Of a stretch of 64,000 bases of DNA, positions 60,901 through 64,000 are shown piece by piece (position 1 is the first letter of the stretch; each line of letters opens with the position of its first letter). This stretch comes from Anisus vortex (taxonomy: Eukaryota; Mollusca; Gastropoda; Planorbidae): assembly GCA_949126835.1 (NCBI GenBank), contig OX421497.1, positions 12,433,132-12,497,131 on the forward strand, written 5' to 3'. The notes beneath the pieces are model-generated. The model did no database searches. It was given only the letters and a program-made list of their open reading frames with translations, and was not told the DNA's origin. The position numbers and the translations under genes were made by a program.

Positions 60901-61453
60901 TCTACTAGTAAGAGCCCTTAGTGCCTCTTGAATTAGTTGTGTATTTCTACTAGTAAGAGCCCTTAGTGCTTCTTGAATTAGTTGTGTATTTCTACTAGTA
61001 AGAGCCCTTAGTGCTTCTTGAATTAGTTGTGTATTTCTACTAGTAAGAGCCCTTAGTGCTTCTTGAATTAGTTGTGTATTTCTACTAGTAAGAGCCCTTA
61101 GTGCTTCTTGAATTAGTTGTGTATTTCTACTAGTAAGAGCCCTTAGTGCTTCTTGAATTAGTTGTGTATTTCTACTAGTAAGAGCCCTTAGTGCTTCTTG
61201 AATTAGTTGTGTATTTCTACTGTTTATCTACTCCCCCCAGAGTGAGATGGAGAAAGTGAAGACCAACCAGGACAGGCTGTCTGCCCAAATGAGGAAAGTG
61301 AAGCAGTCTGTGAAGGGCATGAAGGAGCAGAACCAAAAGCTGGAGTCTATGCTGAAGGCCATCGTGAAGGCCCAGAAGATCGAGTGGCAGGAGGAGGACT
61401 ACCAGCTAGATGAGGACATTGAGCTGTCTGACGATGACGACGGCATGCTGTAG
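25779..61453 (+). CDS. TRPA1: TRPA1-type transient receptor potential channel, 24 coding exons, complete
   Basis: All coding exons join in phase to 3789 nt, 1262 residues plus stop. Coordinates: 25779-25985, 26402-26570, 27271-27380, 27811-27951, 39059-39265, 39406-39627, 40947-41040, 41638-41833, 43628-43811, 44028-44135, 44264-44352, 44782-44928, 45155-45266, 46076-46212, 46976-47097, 47939-48112, 49897-49997, 50544-50713, 51971-52103, 53431-53562, 56605-56805, 57276-57452, 58346-58588, 61241-61453. Order of domains: about 16 ankyrin repeats (70-710), a linker with the reactive-cysteine region (711-840), S1-S6 (about 865-1111), a TRP-like segment and a C-terminal coiled coil. The family forms tetrameric, non-selective cation channels in the plasma membrane of sensory neurons, gated by electrophiles and, in many invertebrates, by temperature. 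Best match is TRPA1 and not painless/pyrexia, because of the long ankyrin domain and the conserved VQEQAALKRMAMRVEL segment. The least certain junctions are the exon 4 acceptor (weak tract), the exon 10 acceptor, and the 5' end. Confidence 0.93.
28059..28325 (-). mobile_element. SINE-A copy in TRPA1 intron 4
   Basis: Diverged reverse-oriented SINE-A: GACTAGCACAATGCCTAGC, TTTTACCCCAACTAATGTTA, TACCCATCAGAGTTGG, GGATTTAAACCCAGGATC. It begins with a run of AAAGT units. Confidence 0.65.
28521..28600. repeat. 27-bp tandem repeat, three copies
   Basis: Three identical units start GTTCATCCTGTGTAAAACTG. The period is a multiple of three, so frames stay open on both strands by chance. Confidence 0.9.
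29291..29541 (-). mobile_element. SINE-A copy in TRPA1 intron 4
   Basis: Well preserved in reverse: TAGTAAAGTACCCGTCGGACC, GATCATAGGGCCAGTGAAAC, TTTACTTTACCCC, CATCAGAGCTGGGTAGACTC, CGTCGAACCCAGGAC. A small insertion (ATCAAATG) lies in the middle. Confidence 0.75.
29542..31872 (+). other. TRPA1: TRPA1 intron 4, T-rich DNA before the LTR element
   Basis: Rich in poly-T and A/T tracts. Open frames (for example 30640-30864 and 31328-31546) are short, have no family resemblance and lack coding composition. No exon is needed here: exon 4 and exon 5 phases match directly. Confidence 0.5.
31878..32331 (+). repeat. 5' LTR
   Basis: 454 bp, TG...CA ends, equal to 38584-39037. It contains a TATATAGG-type box at about 31899 and AATAAA polyadenylation-type words (AAATAAATAAAATTG, about 32066-32080), so it could supply a promoter and a poly-A site. 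Confidence 0.95.
32685..32850. repeat. Tandem repeat in the LTR-element leader
   Basis: About two and a half units contain CATATGTTCAAATCCGATGTG, ACACAACCATGTGTTGAAT and TTTTATGTAGCCTA. The last unit is diverged. It lies in the non-coding leader between the primer-binding site and the open frame. Confidence 0.8.
34449..37424 (+). CDS. Gag-protease-integrase fragment polyprotein of the LTR element, RT lacking
   Basis: 991 codons from an ATG. Residues 1-140 form a Lys/Glu-rich coiled coil containing three repeats of EIKQKELDN type. A capsid-like region begins at about 147 (MPPFDGKEKIVDFLNLFEA). An RNA-binding zinc knuckle of CX2CX4HX4C form lies at about 357-370. Asn/Phe-rich repeats (NQNFSNF) cover about 394-440. 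The aspartic protease motif LRDTGSS is at about 493. A second capsid-like segment (IPKWNGTEKLEQYVSKFESQ) spans about 650-715. The integrase zinc-binding domain (HNNALSGH ... CDTCLRH) covers about 802-850. The frame then reaches only the first catalytic-type Asp (KIAVDI) and jumps to GNKVLVYLP ... WRGPFEI, a GPY/F-like region. RT, RNase H and the rest of the DDE core are absent without breaking the frame. Codon use is strongly AT-rich, unlike the GC-richer TRPA1 exons. Confidence 0.9.
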   Translation: MESKVQLLYDEAKLLAKEYGITDKKEYQEFVENKVKQLKKELADKERDERAELRAHEIKQKELDNEIKQKELDNEIKQKEIEMNKEKELKELEMNKEKELKALEMNRETQLKETQLKLAHELELAKLQNTKVEQTNNEKSKHGVRFKMPPFDGKEKIVDFLNLFEATCKGYGIPISEYYIHLIPQLKDKGREALSHIDKEITDYAIIKEQLIKFFIHSEDYYRQKFHNFILTDKIEPRAFVSEVKTFLLTWLDLVKIDTKNPNEIIEIMVVDKVLEQASKPLFTHIMERKVKTVESLIDAISNFKDSHPNVELTKQNQTVNTIQHRRRSYSPPRSRHNQFGNRKKFVNQPKSNNYRCIFCNGTNHSSEYCYRNNNARGRNFNPNFNRSNVDHRGFSNQNFSNFDNRNFPNQNFSNFGNRNMPNQNFSNNTVPNQHVGRQDFPNTQNRPQSNFQNRINRGKLNNSTSQSNNVIFENRGQLILFPAYVEGKTTYCLRDTGSSIICIDESIIPNQKPTNIIRVDTIKLANGSTIKCPITIIDIDCPWLTGKAEAAIMKNCVAPLVIGNSFNVKHDNSFDIFQKWMNEKSNDLNLKPVLLQNEKLVDLPEQEFYPALQTFNFLQTIGKSENNILNETPNIDLSINNEKDNPIPKWNGTEKLEQYVSKFESQCEINNVPIELHAISLCRHLEGHKQIFNIAKNQISDFTKMKSEILSYIDSPHKKVTQMKKTENISLINMPFDELTLKQEQKEDPYIIKMVSEIEKGQVKNKNIEIINGILCRKDTKLDVTQIVIPKTLTVKVMQISHNNALSGHLSSKKTVCKLKKNFWWPKMEKDLKTFIKSCDTCLRHNKKDSKHKAPIQMTDTINKPFYKIAVDIKENIHKNMRKLEVGNKVLVYLPIGNGNTMEWRGPFEIILKLSDVFYKVNINNKEKIVHLNNLRTDEENKVIENKSEDNMIIENKPDNDISKSEHRKITLNKCCEILRNFSRELKYNQ
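38584..39037 (+). repeat. 3' LTR
   Basis: Same 454-bp sequence as the 5' LTR. Its right end is only 21 bp from TRPA1 exon 5, so its AATAAA words sit about 280 bp upstream of that exon in the sense direction. Confidence 0.95.
39059..46212 (+). CDS. TRPA1: TRPA1 exons 5-14: main ankyrin repeat array
   Basis: Each exon carries one or two ankyrin signatures: TPLHFAA (5), TPLHTAA and TPLHHAA (6), TSLHVAV (7), YPLHLAA and TALHRAA (8), TPLLLAA and TVIFLAA (9), DPLHIAA (10), TPLHCAS (11), TALHVAA (12), TPLDLAA (13), TSLHLAC and NCLDRAI (14). They span residues 210-708. The array forms the cytosolic scaffold of the channel. Exon 10 was started at 44028 because TTCTCAG keeps the phase and gives KLFADPRV, which aligns without a gap to the equivalent insect repeat; an alternative at 43998 would add ten residues. 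Intron 4, before exon 5, holds the LTR retrotransposon. Confidence 0.9.
39941..40090 (+). mobile_element. 5'-truncated SINE-A in TRPA1 intron 6
   Basis: Only the body and tail remain: GGGTGTCTCTGAATCTACCC, CAGCTGGGCATTGTGCTAGC, AACGCTGCTTCAC, GAGCAAATTGGTCTGACAGG. The end grades into a tandem repeat. Confidence 0.65.
40087..40170. repeat. 28-bp tandem repeat starting at the SINE-A tail
   Basis: About three units contain TTACTGGGTCCTACTGACC and ACACTAGAG. The first unit starts where the SINE-A tail (ATATTTTACTGGG) ends. Confidence 0.85.
41985..43063 (-). pseudogene. LINE 3'-end fragment (minus strand) split by a hAT MITE, TRPA1 intron 8
   Basis: Minus-strand translation of 43063-42899 gives KRHKLSWFGHMLQHNNLPKT then ILQGQRKCWFNDIKH, the typical C-terminal block of LINE reverse-transcriptase proteins. 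After the MITE (42110-42898) the text resumes as HWTKLHRPEILTAAQD. The join falls inside the MITE's 8-bp TSD. The fragment has no more upstream RT sequence, as expected of a 5'-truncated LINE. Confidence 0.8.
42110..42898. mobile_element. hAT-type MITE, copy 2 (789 bp), TRPA1 intron 8
   Basis: Ends CATAGGTTCTCAAC and GTTGAGAACCTATG. The TSD CTTTATAT lies at 42102-42109 and 42899-42906. It is collinear with the copy at 20169-20936 and differs by scattered substitutions and small indels, including about 20 extra bases (TCAACCACTGATTGG part) in the tRNA-like section. Confidence 0.92.
43345..43555 (-). mobile_element. Degenerate SINE-A, TRPA1 intron 8
   Basis: Recognisable by GGGGCTAGTGAAGCAATG, TTCACCATCTTTTTGATGG, TTAATGTCAAGTTTTTCCTG and a GGACCACCGTGTCCC head. 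Strongly diverged, with limits approximate. It ends about 70 bp before the exon 9 acceptor. Confidence 0.5.
45535..45765 (-). mobile_element. SINE-A copy, TRPA1 intron 13
   Basis: Reverse SINE-A text: AGTAAAAGTATCCCTGTGG, TTTCCGCGGCCATGGCATA, CCATGAGAACCTGGTAGACTC and GGATTTGAACCCAGGACCC, ending in a degraded head. The body is partly eroded. Confidence 0.65.
45841..45999 (-). mobile_element. SINE-B copy, TRPA1 intron 13
   Basis: Shares TTCCTTCTAGATAGAAGATT, CGTCCACTAGGCCCAAAAC, GGCAGGGATAGAACCTG and GACAGTCCGGTGAACTAACC with the 9318 and 18029 copies. The start is ATCTTATAAGTTTTACAGAC. It ends about 75 bp before the exon 14 acceptor. Confidence 0.8.
46976..49997 (+). CDS. TRPA1: TRPA1 exons 15-17: pre-S1 linker
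   Basis: Exon 15 (46976-47097) encodes SVAKVIINSASWKDALRNA and DTPLRKLIKHMP. Exon 16 (47939-48112) encodes EVAQRVFDRCLSYGHE and YEITFDYEFLDD. Exon 17 (49897-49997) encodes an Asp/Ser/Asn-rich stretch ending NHPLYIM. By alignment from memory with human TRPA1, C758 (RVFDRC) corresponds to reactive C641, whereas T738 occupies the position of C621. This region couples electrophile sensing to the pore in vertebrates. Confidence 0.85.
47103..47815. repeat. Compound minisatellite in TRPA1 intron 15
   Basis: Three arrays run into one another. About 47110-47285 repeats TATTAGTCTGTTGTTC (16 bp and variants). About 47297-47680 repeats AAGTCTTGTCTGTACTA (17 bp). About 47676-47815 repeats GAAGTCTTGTGCAACCACTG plus TACT (24 bp). 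The core GTCTTGT/GTCTGTTGT is shared, which suggests stepwise change of one unit. The array starts only a few bases after the exon 15 donor at 47098 and ends about 125 bp before exon 16. Confidence 0.92.
48199..48876. mobile_element. piggyBac-like MITE, TRPA1 intron 16 (678 bp)
   Basis: TTAA flanks at 48195-48198 and 48877-48880. The left end is CCCTTTACCGGGCATTG; the right end, read inward, is CCCTTTACTGGGCAGACG. AAAACGTC words recur near both ends. No transposase frame is seen. Confidence 0.85.
49483..49860 (+). mobile_element. SINE-A (49552-49755) between two related 70-bp flanks, TRPA1 intron 16
   Basis: The SINE is well preserved (GGCAGCGCGTTTGGCTGGCG, GGGTTTGAATCCTGATG, TGATGGGTACCTGACATTGG). 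The DNA on each side (about 49483-49551 and 49790-49860) is a diverged direct repeat sharing ACTTAAACCATG and GTAACATA. It is far too long for a SINE target duplication, so it reflects an older local duplication. Confidence 0.65.
50203..50433 (+). mobile_element. SINE-A copy, TRPA1 intron 17
   Basis: Head GGGGCCTGGTGGCCAAGCGG, B-box-like GCTTCGAATTC, body AAGGCTAGGATTTGTTCC, TACCCAGCTCTGATGGGTAC, GGGCATTGTGTTTGCCACAC. It ends about 110 bp before the exon 18 acceptor. Confidence 0.75.
50544..57452 (+). CDS. TRPA1: TRPA1 exons 18-22: transmembrane domain S1-S6 and pore
   Basis: Exon 18 holds S1 (FFYYLSFCLYVVFLVFLTGF, residues about 868-887). Exon 19 holds S2 (VGMYFIIILAAFNLL). Exon 20 holds S3 (LIEWGIYLTAILLVINY). 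Exon 21 holds S4 (GAVTLFLGWFELVLLIQKL) and S5 (QFFVVFFLFIIAFALAFFTL). Exon 22 holds the pore helix, selectivity filter GEFEFDD (1071-1077) and S6 (ASYIIFITFLIIMSIIIMNL). Acidic E1072 and nearby E/D residues suit a calcium-permeable cation pore. Long exons 21-23 are GC-richer than their introns, which makes the splice sites clear. Confidence 0.93.
50742..51323. mobile_element. piggyBac-like MITE, TRPA1 intron 18 (582 bp)
   Basis: TTAA flanks at 50738-50741 and 51324-51327. The left end is CCCTTCCTGTACCGACC and the right end, read inward, CCCTTACAGCCCCGGTC. Direct GGGAAATATAC words recur near the right end. No coding capacity. Confidence 0.78.
52619..53280. mobile_element. piggyBac-like MITE, TRPA1 intron 19 (662 bp)
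   Basis: TTAA flanks at 52615-52618 and 53281-53284. The ends are a perfect 14-bp inverted repeat, CCCTTTGGCCCTTG and CAAGGGCCAAAGGG. The interior is AT-rich and non-coding. Confidence 0.9.
53821..55012. mobile_element. TIR-1 family element, copy 2, TRPA1 intron 20 (1192 bp)
   Basis: The left end is CCGTATAAACTCGAGTATAA and the right end, read inward, is CCGTATATACTCGGCAC. TA flanks both sides. It shares the subterminal AAGTCGCACCCCTA words and long interior stretches (CCTTTTAAACAT, TAACATTGTTTG, ATATCCTAGTAATTCTACAT) with the copy at 21947-23044. No recognisable transposase. Confidence 0.78.
55671..56370. mobile_element. Putative TIR element, TRPA1 intron 20 (about 700 bp)
   Basis: The left end CAGACATGCCTACC and right end GGTAGGCATGTCTG are a perfect 14-bp inverted repeat. 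Subterminal GTTCCGCTTTT (left) and GTTCCTCTTTTT (right) words recur. CAAAGA lies beside both ends but the exact TSD is not clear. No superfamily is assigned. Confidence 0.6.
56958..57230 (+). mobile_element. SINE-A copy, TRPA1 intron 21
   Basis: Near full length: head GGGAGCACGGAGGCTGTGC, B box GGGTTCAAATCC, body CATTGTGCTGGCTACACAAT, GAACGCTGCTTCACCGGCCC and tail GTCCGACTGGATACTTT. It lies about 45 bp before the exon 22 acceptor. Confidence 0.8.
57453..58345 (+). other. TRPA1: TRPA1 intron 22; no feature seen
   Basis: Ordinary intron sequence with a short G-rich tract (GGAGGGATGGGGGGGGTGAT, about 58103). The open frame at 57500-57766 lacks any family resemblance. Confidence 0.5.
58346..61453 (+). 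CDS. TRPA1: TRPA1 exons 23-24: post-S6 helix and C-terminal coiled coil
   Basis: Exon 23 (58346-58588) starts VGLAVDDIKAVQEQAALKRM, the strongly conserved stretch after S6. Exon 24 (61241-61453) encodes a charged heptad-like helix (MEKVKTNQDRLSAQMRKVK) suited to the tetrameric coiled coil, then an acidic tail (DEDIELSDDDDGML) and a TAG stop. Intron 23 is 2.65 kb, and three minisatellites make up about half of it. Confidence 0.92.
59271..59943. repeat. 43/46-bp minisatellite, about 15 copies, TRPA1 intron 23
   Basis: The unit includes AGAACTAGAGAAATGTTAGC and TTATATATCACTACAGCAAG. Units differ by a GGA insertion after GACAA, giving 43- and 46-bp forms in an irregular order. Few other changes occur (one TATAACAC, one GATCTTGAG). 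Confidence 0.95.
60231..60441. repeat. 35-bp minisatellite, six copies, TRPA1 intron 23
   Basis: The unit starts GCATTGTGTCATTTGACATC and ends TTACTCCCTCCTTCA. Four point variants are seen. A degenerating tail of related words (GTGTCATTT, GCATTTTGTCATT) continues to about 60545. Confidence 0.93.
60683..61221. repeat. 45-bp minisatellite, twelve copies, abutting the last TRPA1 exon
   Basis: The unit starts TAGTAAGAGCCCTTAGTGCT and ends GTTGTGTATTTCTAC. Copies are almost identical. The array stops 19 bases before exon 24, whose acceptor is TCTACTCCCCCCAG. Each unit contains a GTAAGA donor-like word and TTTCTAC pyrimidine text. Confidence 0.95.
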
Positions 61454-62169
61454 GGAGGATGTTGGTGACACATGGCAGGATGAAAAAGGGCGTGCGGTAG
61501 GACAAATAGCAGTGAAAGTGCATTTATGGCATGCTGTAGAAAGAACATCCAAGCATTCTATATAAACTGCTCCCAGGCATTCTATATAAACTGCTCCCAG
61601 GCATGCTGTATAAACAGCATTTAAGAAAGATTTCAAAACAGCATCCTTGCATGCTGTAATTTTTACTTTATATGTCCTTCAATATTTTCTTTTATTGCTG
61701 CAAATACAACGGTGTTATTGTCAAAACTAATTGTAATGTATGCAATTTATTGTATAAAATGAATATGAACTTATTTTGCTTAAAAAAAAGAAATGATAAG
61801 CAATAATTGATGTACAAAAATTGCCTTGACTATGGAAGTCTACCTGCATAATTTGTTCAACCCTGGTTTATAGCATTGAATTCTCATGGCATTATTGGTG
61901 GGTGGGATAACCCTACAAAGCCAAAGACCAAAAGTTTAGAGTAGATGTGTTCTCAAACCACATGTTCCTTGGTTCAAAGCTCATCATCATCATCATCATC
62001 ATTCTTCTGTCACTTGTGTTGATAGTCATTTTAAATTGTGCAATTCAATCTCAGGGCTGATCAGTGGATCGTGTGGCCTACAAATGACGAGCACTATAAT
62101 TTGGGCAAGTCTGTGGTAATCTAAGAGAAGAAAGAGGGGAAATTGTGGTCCAGCATTTTTAACCTCAAT

Positions 62170-62395
62170 AGACACTGTGGTTTAGTGGCAGGTTGCCGGT
62201 TCACCATTCAGAAGGTATAAATTAAAAACTGTTGGGGTAAAAGCGCCAGGTCAAGATGGTGTCCCTGAGTCTACCCAGCTCTGATTTCTGATGGGTAACT
62301 GACATTAGTTGGGGGAGGGGGGGTTAATATAGGTGGCTGGCCCCTCAATCCTCTTGTAAGCTGTGGCCAACTTCACAACCTTGTAACCCAATGAA
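62170..62395 (+). mobile_element. Degenerate SINE-A in the presumed 3' UTR
   Basis: CACTGTGGTTTAGTGGCAGG head, GTGTCCCTGAGTCTACCCAG, CTGATGGGTAACTGACATTA and AGCTGTGGCCAACTTCAC follow the SINE-A order, with internal changes. A G-run interrupts the body. Confidence 0.6.
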
Positions 62396-62639
62396 CAAAC
62401 ATAATCTGAATTTTTAAATTTTAATTTTCATATCTTTATTGTTTCACTCTTTGTCTATTTGACCAAAAGTTTGAAAGGTTTTTTTTGTTTTTAAAGATTT
62501 TTTTTCTTTAATATAAATGTACTTCTGCATATTAAATTATTTTGTTTACATCATGCCATTTGCATAACCTTATTTTACATGGAATGGTTTAAAAATAATA
62601 ATAATGGTTATTTATATAGCGCTTTTATCCATGCTATTT

Positions 62640-62785
62640 TTGCGTGCTCAGTGCACTCTAGAAGATTTTTACGTCCACTAGGCCCAAAACTCCTGCAGGG
62701 GCAACAGGGATTGGCCAGCGGCGGGGGATAGAACCTGCGACGTGTGGGTTGACAGTCAGGTGAACTAACAGCAGGACCATCAAGT
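62640..62785 (-). mobile_element. Diverged SINE-B
   Basis: ACGTCCACTAGGCCCAAAAC, TCCTGCAGGGGCAACAGG, GGGGATAGAACCTGCGACG and TTGACAGTCAGGTGAACTAA match SINE-B. The upstream text TTTATATAGCGCTTTTATCC differs from the other copies and may be the intact tail of an older subfamily. Confidence 0.65.
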
Positions 62786-63100
62786 AATTTTAATGACTTC
62801 ACATGAGACCATCAAGTCATTTGAATGGCTTCACATGAGACCATCAAGTCATTTGAATGACTTCACATGAGACCATCAAGTCATTTTAATGACTTCACAT
62901 GAGACCATCAAGTCATTTGAATGACTTCACGAGACCATCAAGTCATTTGAATAACTTCACATGAGACCATCAAGTCATTTGAATAACTTCACATGAGACC
63001 ATCAAGTCATTTTAATGACTTCACATGAGACCATCAAGTCATTTGAATAACTTCACATGAGACCATCAAGTCATTTGAATGACTTCACATGAGACCATCA
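62776..63100. repeat. 32-bp minisatellite starting inside the SINE-B head
   Basis: About ten units contain ACCATCAAGTCATTTGAATG and ACTTCACATGAG, with T/G and A/G variants and one unit shortened by three bases. The first unit begins within the SINE-B head (AGCAGGACCAT). Confidence 0.93.
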
Positions 63101-64000
63101 TACAAGCCAAAACTAAAACTGTTCATCTCCTAAGCCAATCGAACCTGTTTTTTTGTTTTATTATTTTATCCAAATGTTTTTTTTTCTTTGTTATATATTT
63201 GGTTATATATTTGTTTCTCTGCTTGTGTAAATGTTTTTTTTTTAAATTTATTTTTAAATTTATTTATTTTTCTAATCAAACGCTGGGCCAGGTTGCATTC
63301 CATTTGATGCTATACGTGTCCAATCTGGCAAGTCCAATCTGGCATTTACTTCTTATAAAGCCTGCCCAGTGATCTCATGCCTTTCTTTTTTTTTGGCTTG
63401 TCAATACGTATACTTTTCAACGTGCGCCTTTGTATCGTATGTTGTTAGATTTTCCACATGATTTATTTACGCTGTAAGTTTAATGAACATGTTTGGCTGT
63501 AGTACTTTGCTGTAGAGCTGTAATCTTGCTGCATTCATTGTAGTCATGTACTAAATGTTGGTTGACATTAAAAACATTATTACCGATTTTTCGTGTCCCA
63601 CAATGCAATTGAGATGAACACACTGCCCTATATATATTTTTGCGTACTTTTGGCTAGATGCCAAATAATTAATAAAATGATTTTTATTGAAAGCCAGAAA
63701 TTAGATTATGCACAAAAAACACACTTGTTATGTACTTATGGCAAAAAGCCAAGATTGGTGTAGGACGTATGTATGTTTCATGTTTCTAAGTTGTGTATGA
63801 GTTATACGGTATATCCTCATTTGATGCCATTTAATTCAATTACTCATAACTTTAATATGAAGGTTTATGAATATTCAGCATTCACACATGAATAATTATC
63901 AATTTTTTTTTTTAAAGAACAAAAATTAATATTGCTGTGATTGTTGTCTATAGCTGTGGACATCAGAAGGATAGGGAAGGAGGGAATATGCTTTAAAATA
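63101..64000. other. End of the presumed 3' UTR and downstream DNA
   Basis: T-rich tracts, the AATAAA at 63671-63676 and AT-rich sequence. The open frame at 63079-63372 is low-complexity Phe/Leu-rich translation of T-runs and is not a gene. Confidence 0.4.

Larger units (their letters stand above)
61454..63690 (+). other. TRPA1: Presumed TRPA1 3' UTR
   Basis: From the TAG at 61451-61453 to the first convincing AATAAA (63671-63676), about 2.2 kb. It includes a 24-bp direct repeat near 61550-61612 (CAGGCATTCTATATAAACTG), a (CAT)n run at 61982-62001, a degenerate SINE-A, a SINE-B and a minisatellite. The true end is inferred from the hexamer only. Confidence 0.5.

Noticed and set aside
63079..63372. 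97-residue Phe/Leu-rich frame
   Set aside because: It is a translation of T-runs in the presumed 3' UTR, with no coding character.

Overview
The window looks like intron-rich, AT-rich animal nuclear DNA, most likely from a mollusc and probably a heterobranch snail. That placement is inference from gene style and repeat load; no sequence search was possible. Three protein-coding genes could be assembled exon by exon with compatible splice phases. (1) On the minus strand at 785-4616 are the first five coding exons of a GT7-family beta-1,4-galactosyltransferase-like enzyme; the rest lies beyond the left edge. (2) On the minus strand at 12085-15089 is a complete three-exon gene for a 151-residue FAM162/UPF0389-type mitochondrial protein. 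(3) On the plus strand at 25779-61453 is a complete 24-exon gene for a 1262-residue TRPA1-type channel: about 16 ankyrin repeats, S1-S6, pore and C-terminal coiled coil.

The rest is mobile and repetitive DNA. Two tRNA-derived SINE families (called A and B here) recur across the window. Several non-autonomous DNA transposons have exact target-site duplications: four hAT-like (8-bp TSD), one PIF/Harbinger-like (TTA), and four piggyBac-like (TTAA), three of which sit in TRPA1 introns 16, 18 and 19. A two-copy TIR family flanked by TA and one further TIR element are unassigned. Two LINE relics carry later insertions. At least eight minisatellites are present, three of which begin inside or at the edge of a SINE.

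The most notable feature is a 7160-bp LTR retrotransposon (31878-39037) in TRPA1 intron 4, in the sense orientation. Its two 454-bp LTRs appear identical and it has a perfect 5-bp TSD (CTCTT), so the insertion is recent. It carries one 991-codon open frame with Gag, a zinc knuckle, an aspartic protease motif, the integrase zinc-binding domain and a GPY/F-like tail. Reverse transcriptase, RNase H and most of the integrase catalytic core are absent, and a second capsid-like segment lies where RT would be expected. The element landed inside the polypyrimidine tract 21 bp upstream of TRPA1 exon 5, which separates that 3' splice site from its ancestral branch-point region.

Between the genes (4.6-12 kb and 15.1-25.8 kb) no further host gene was found.
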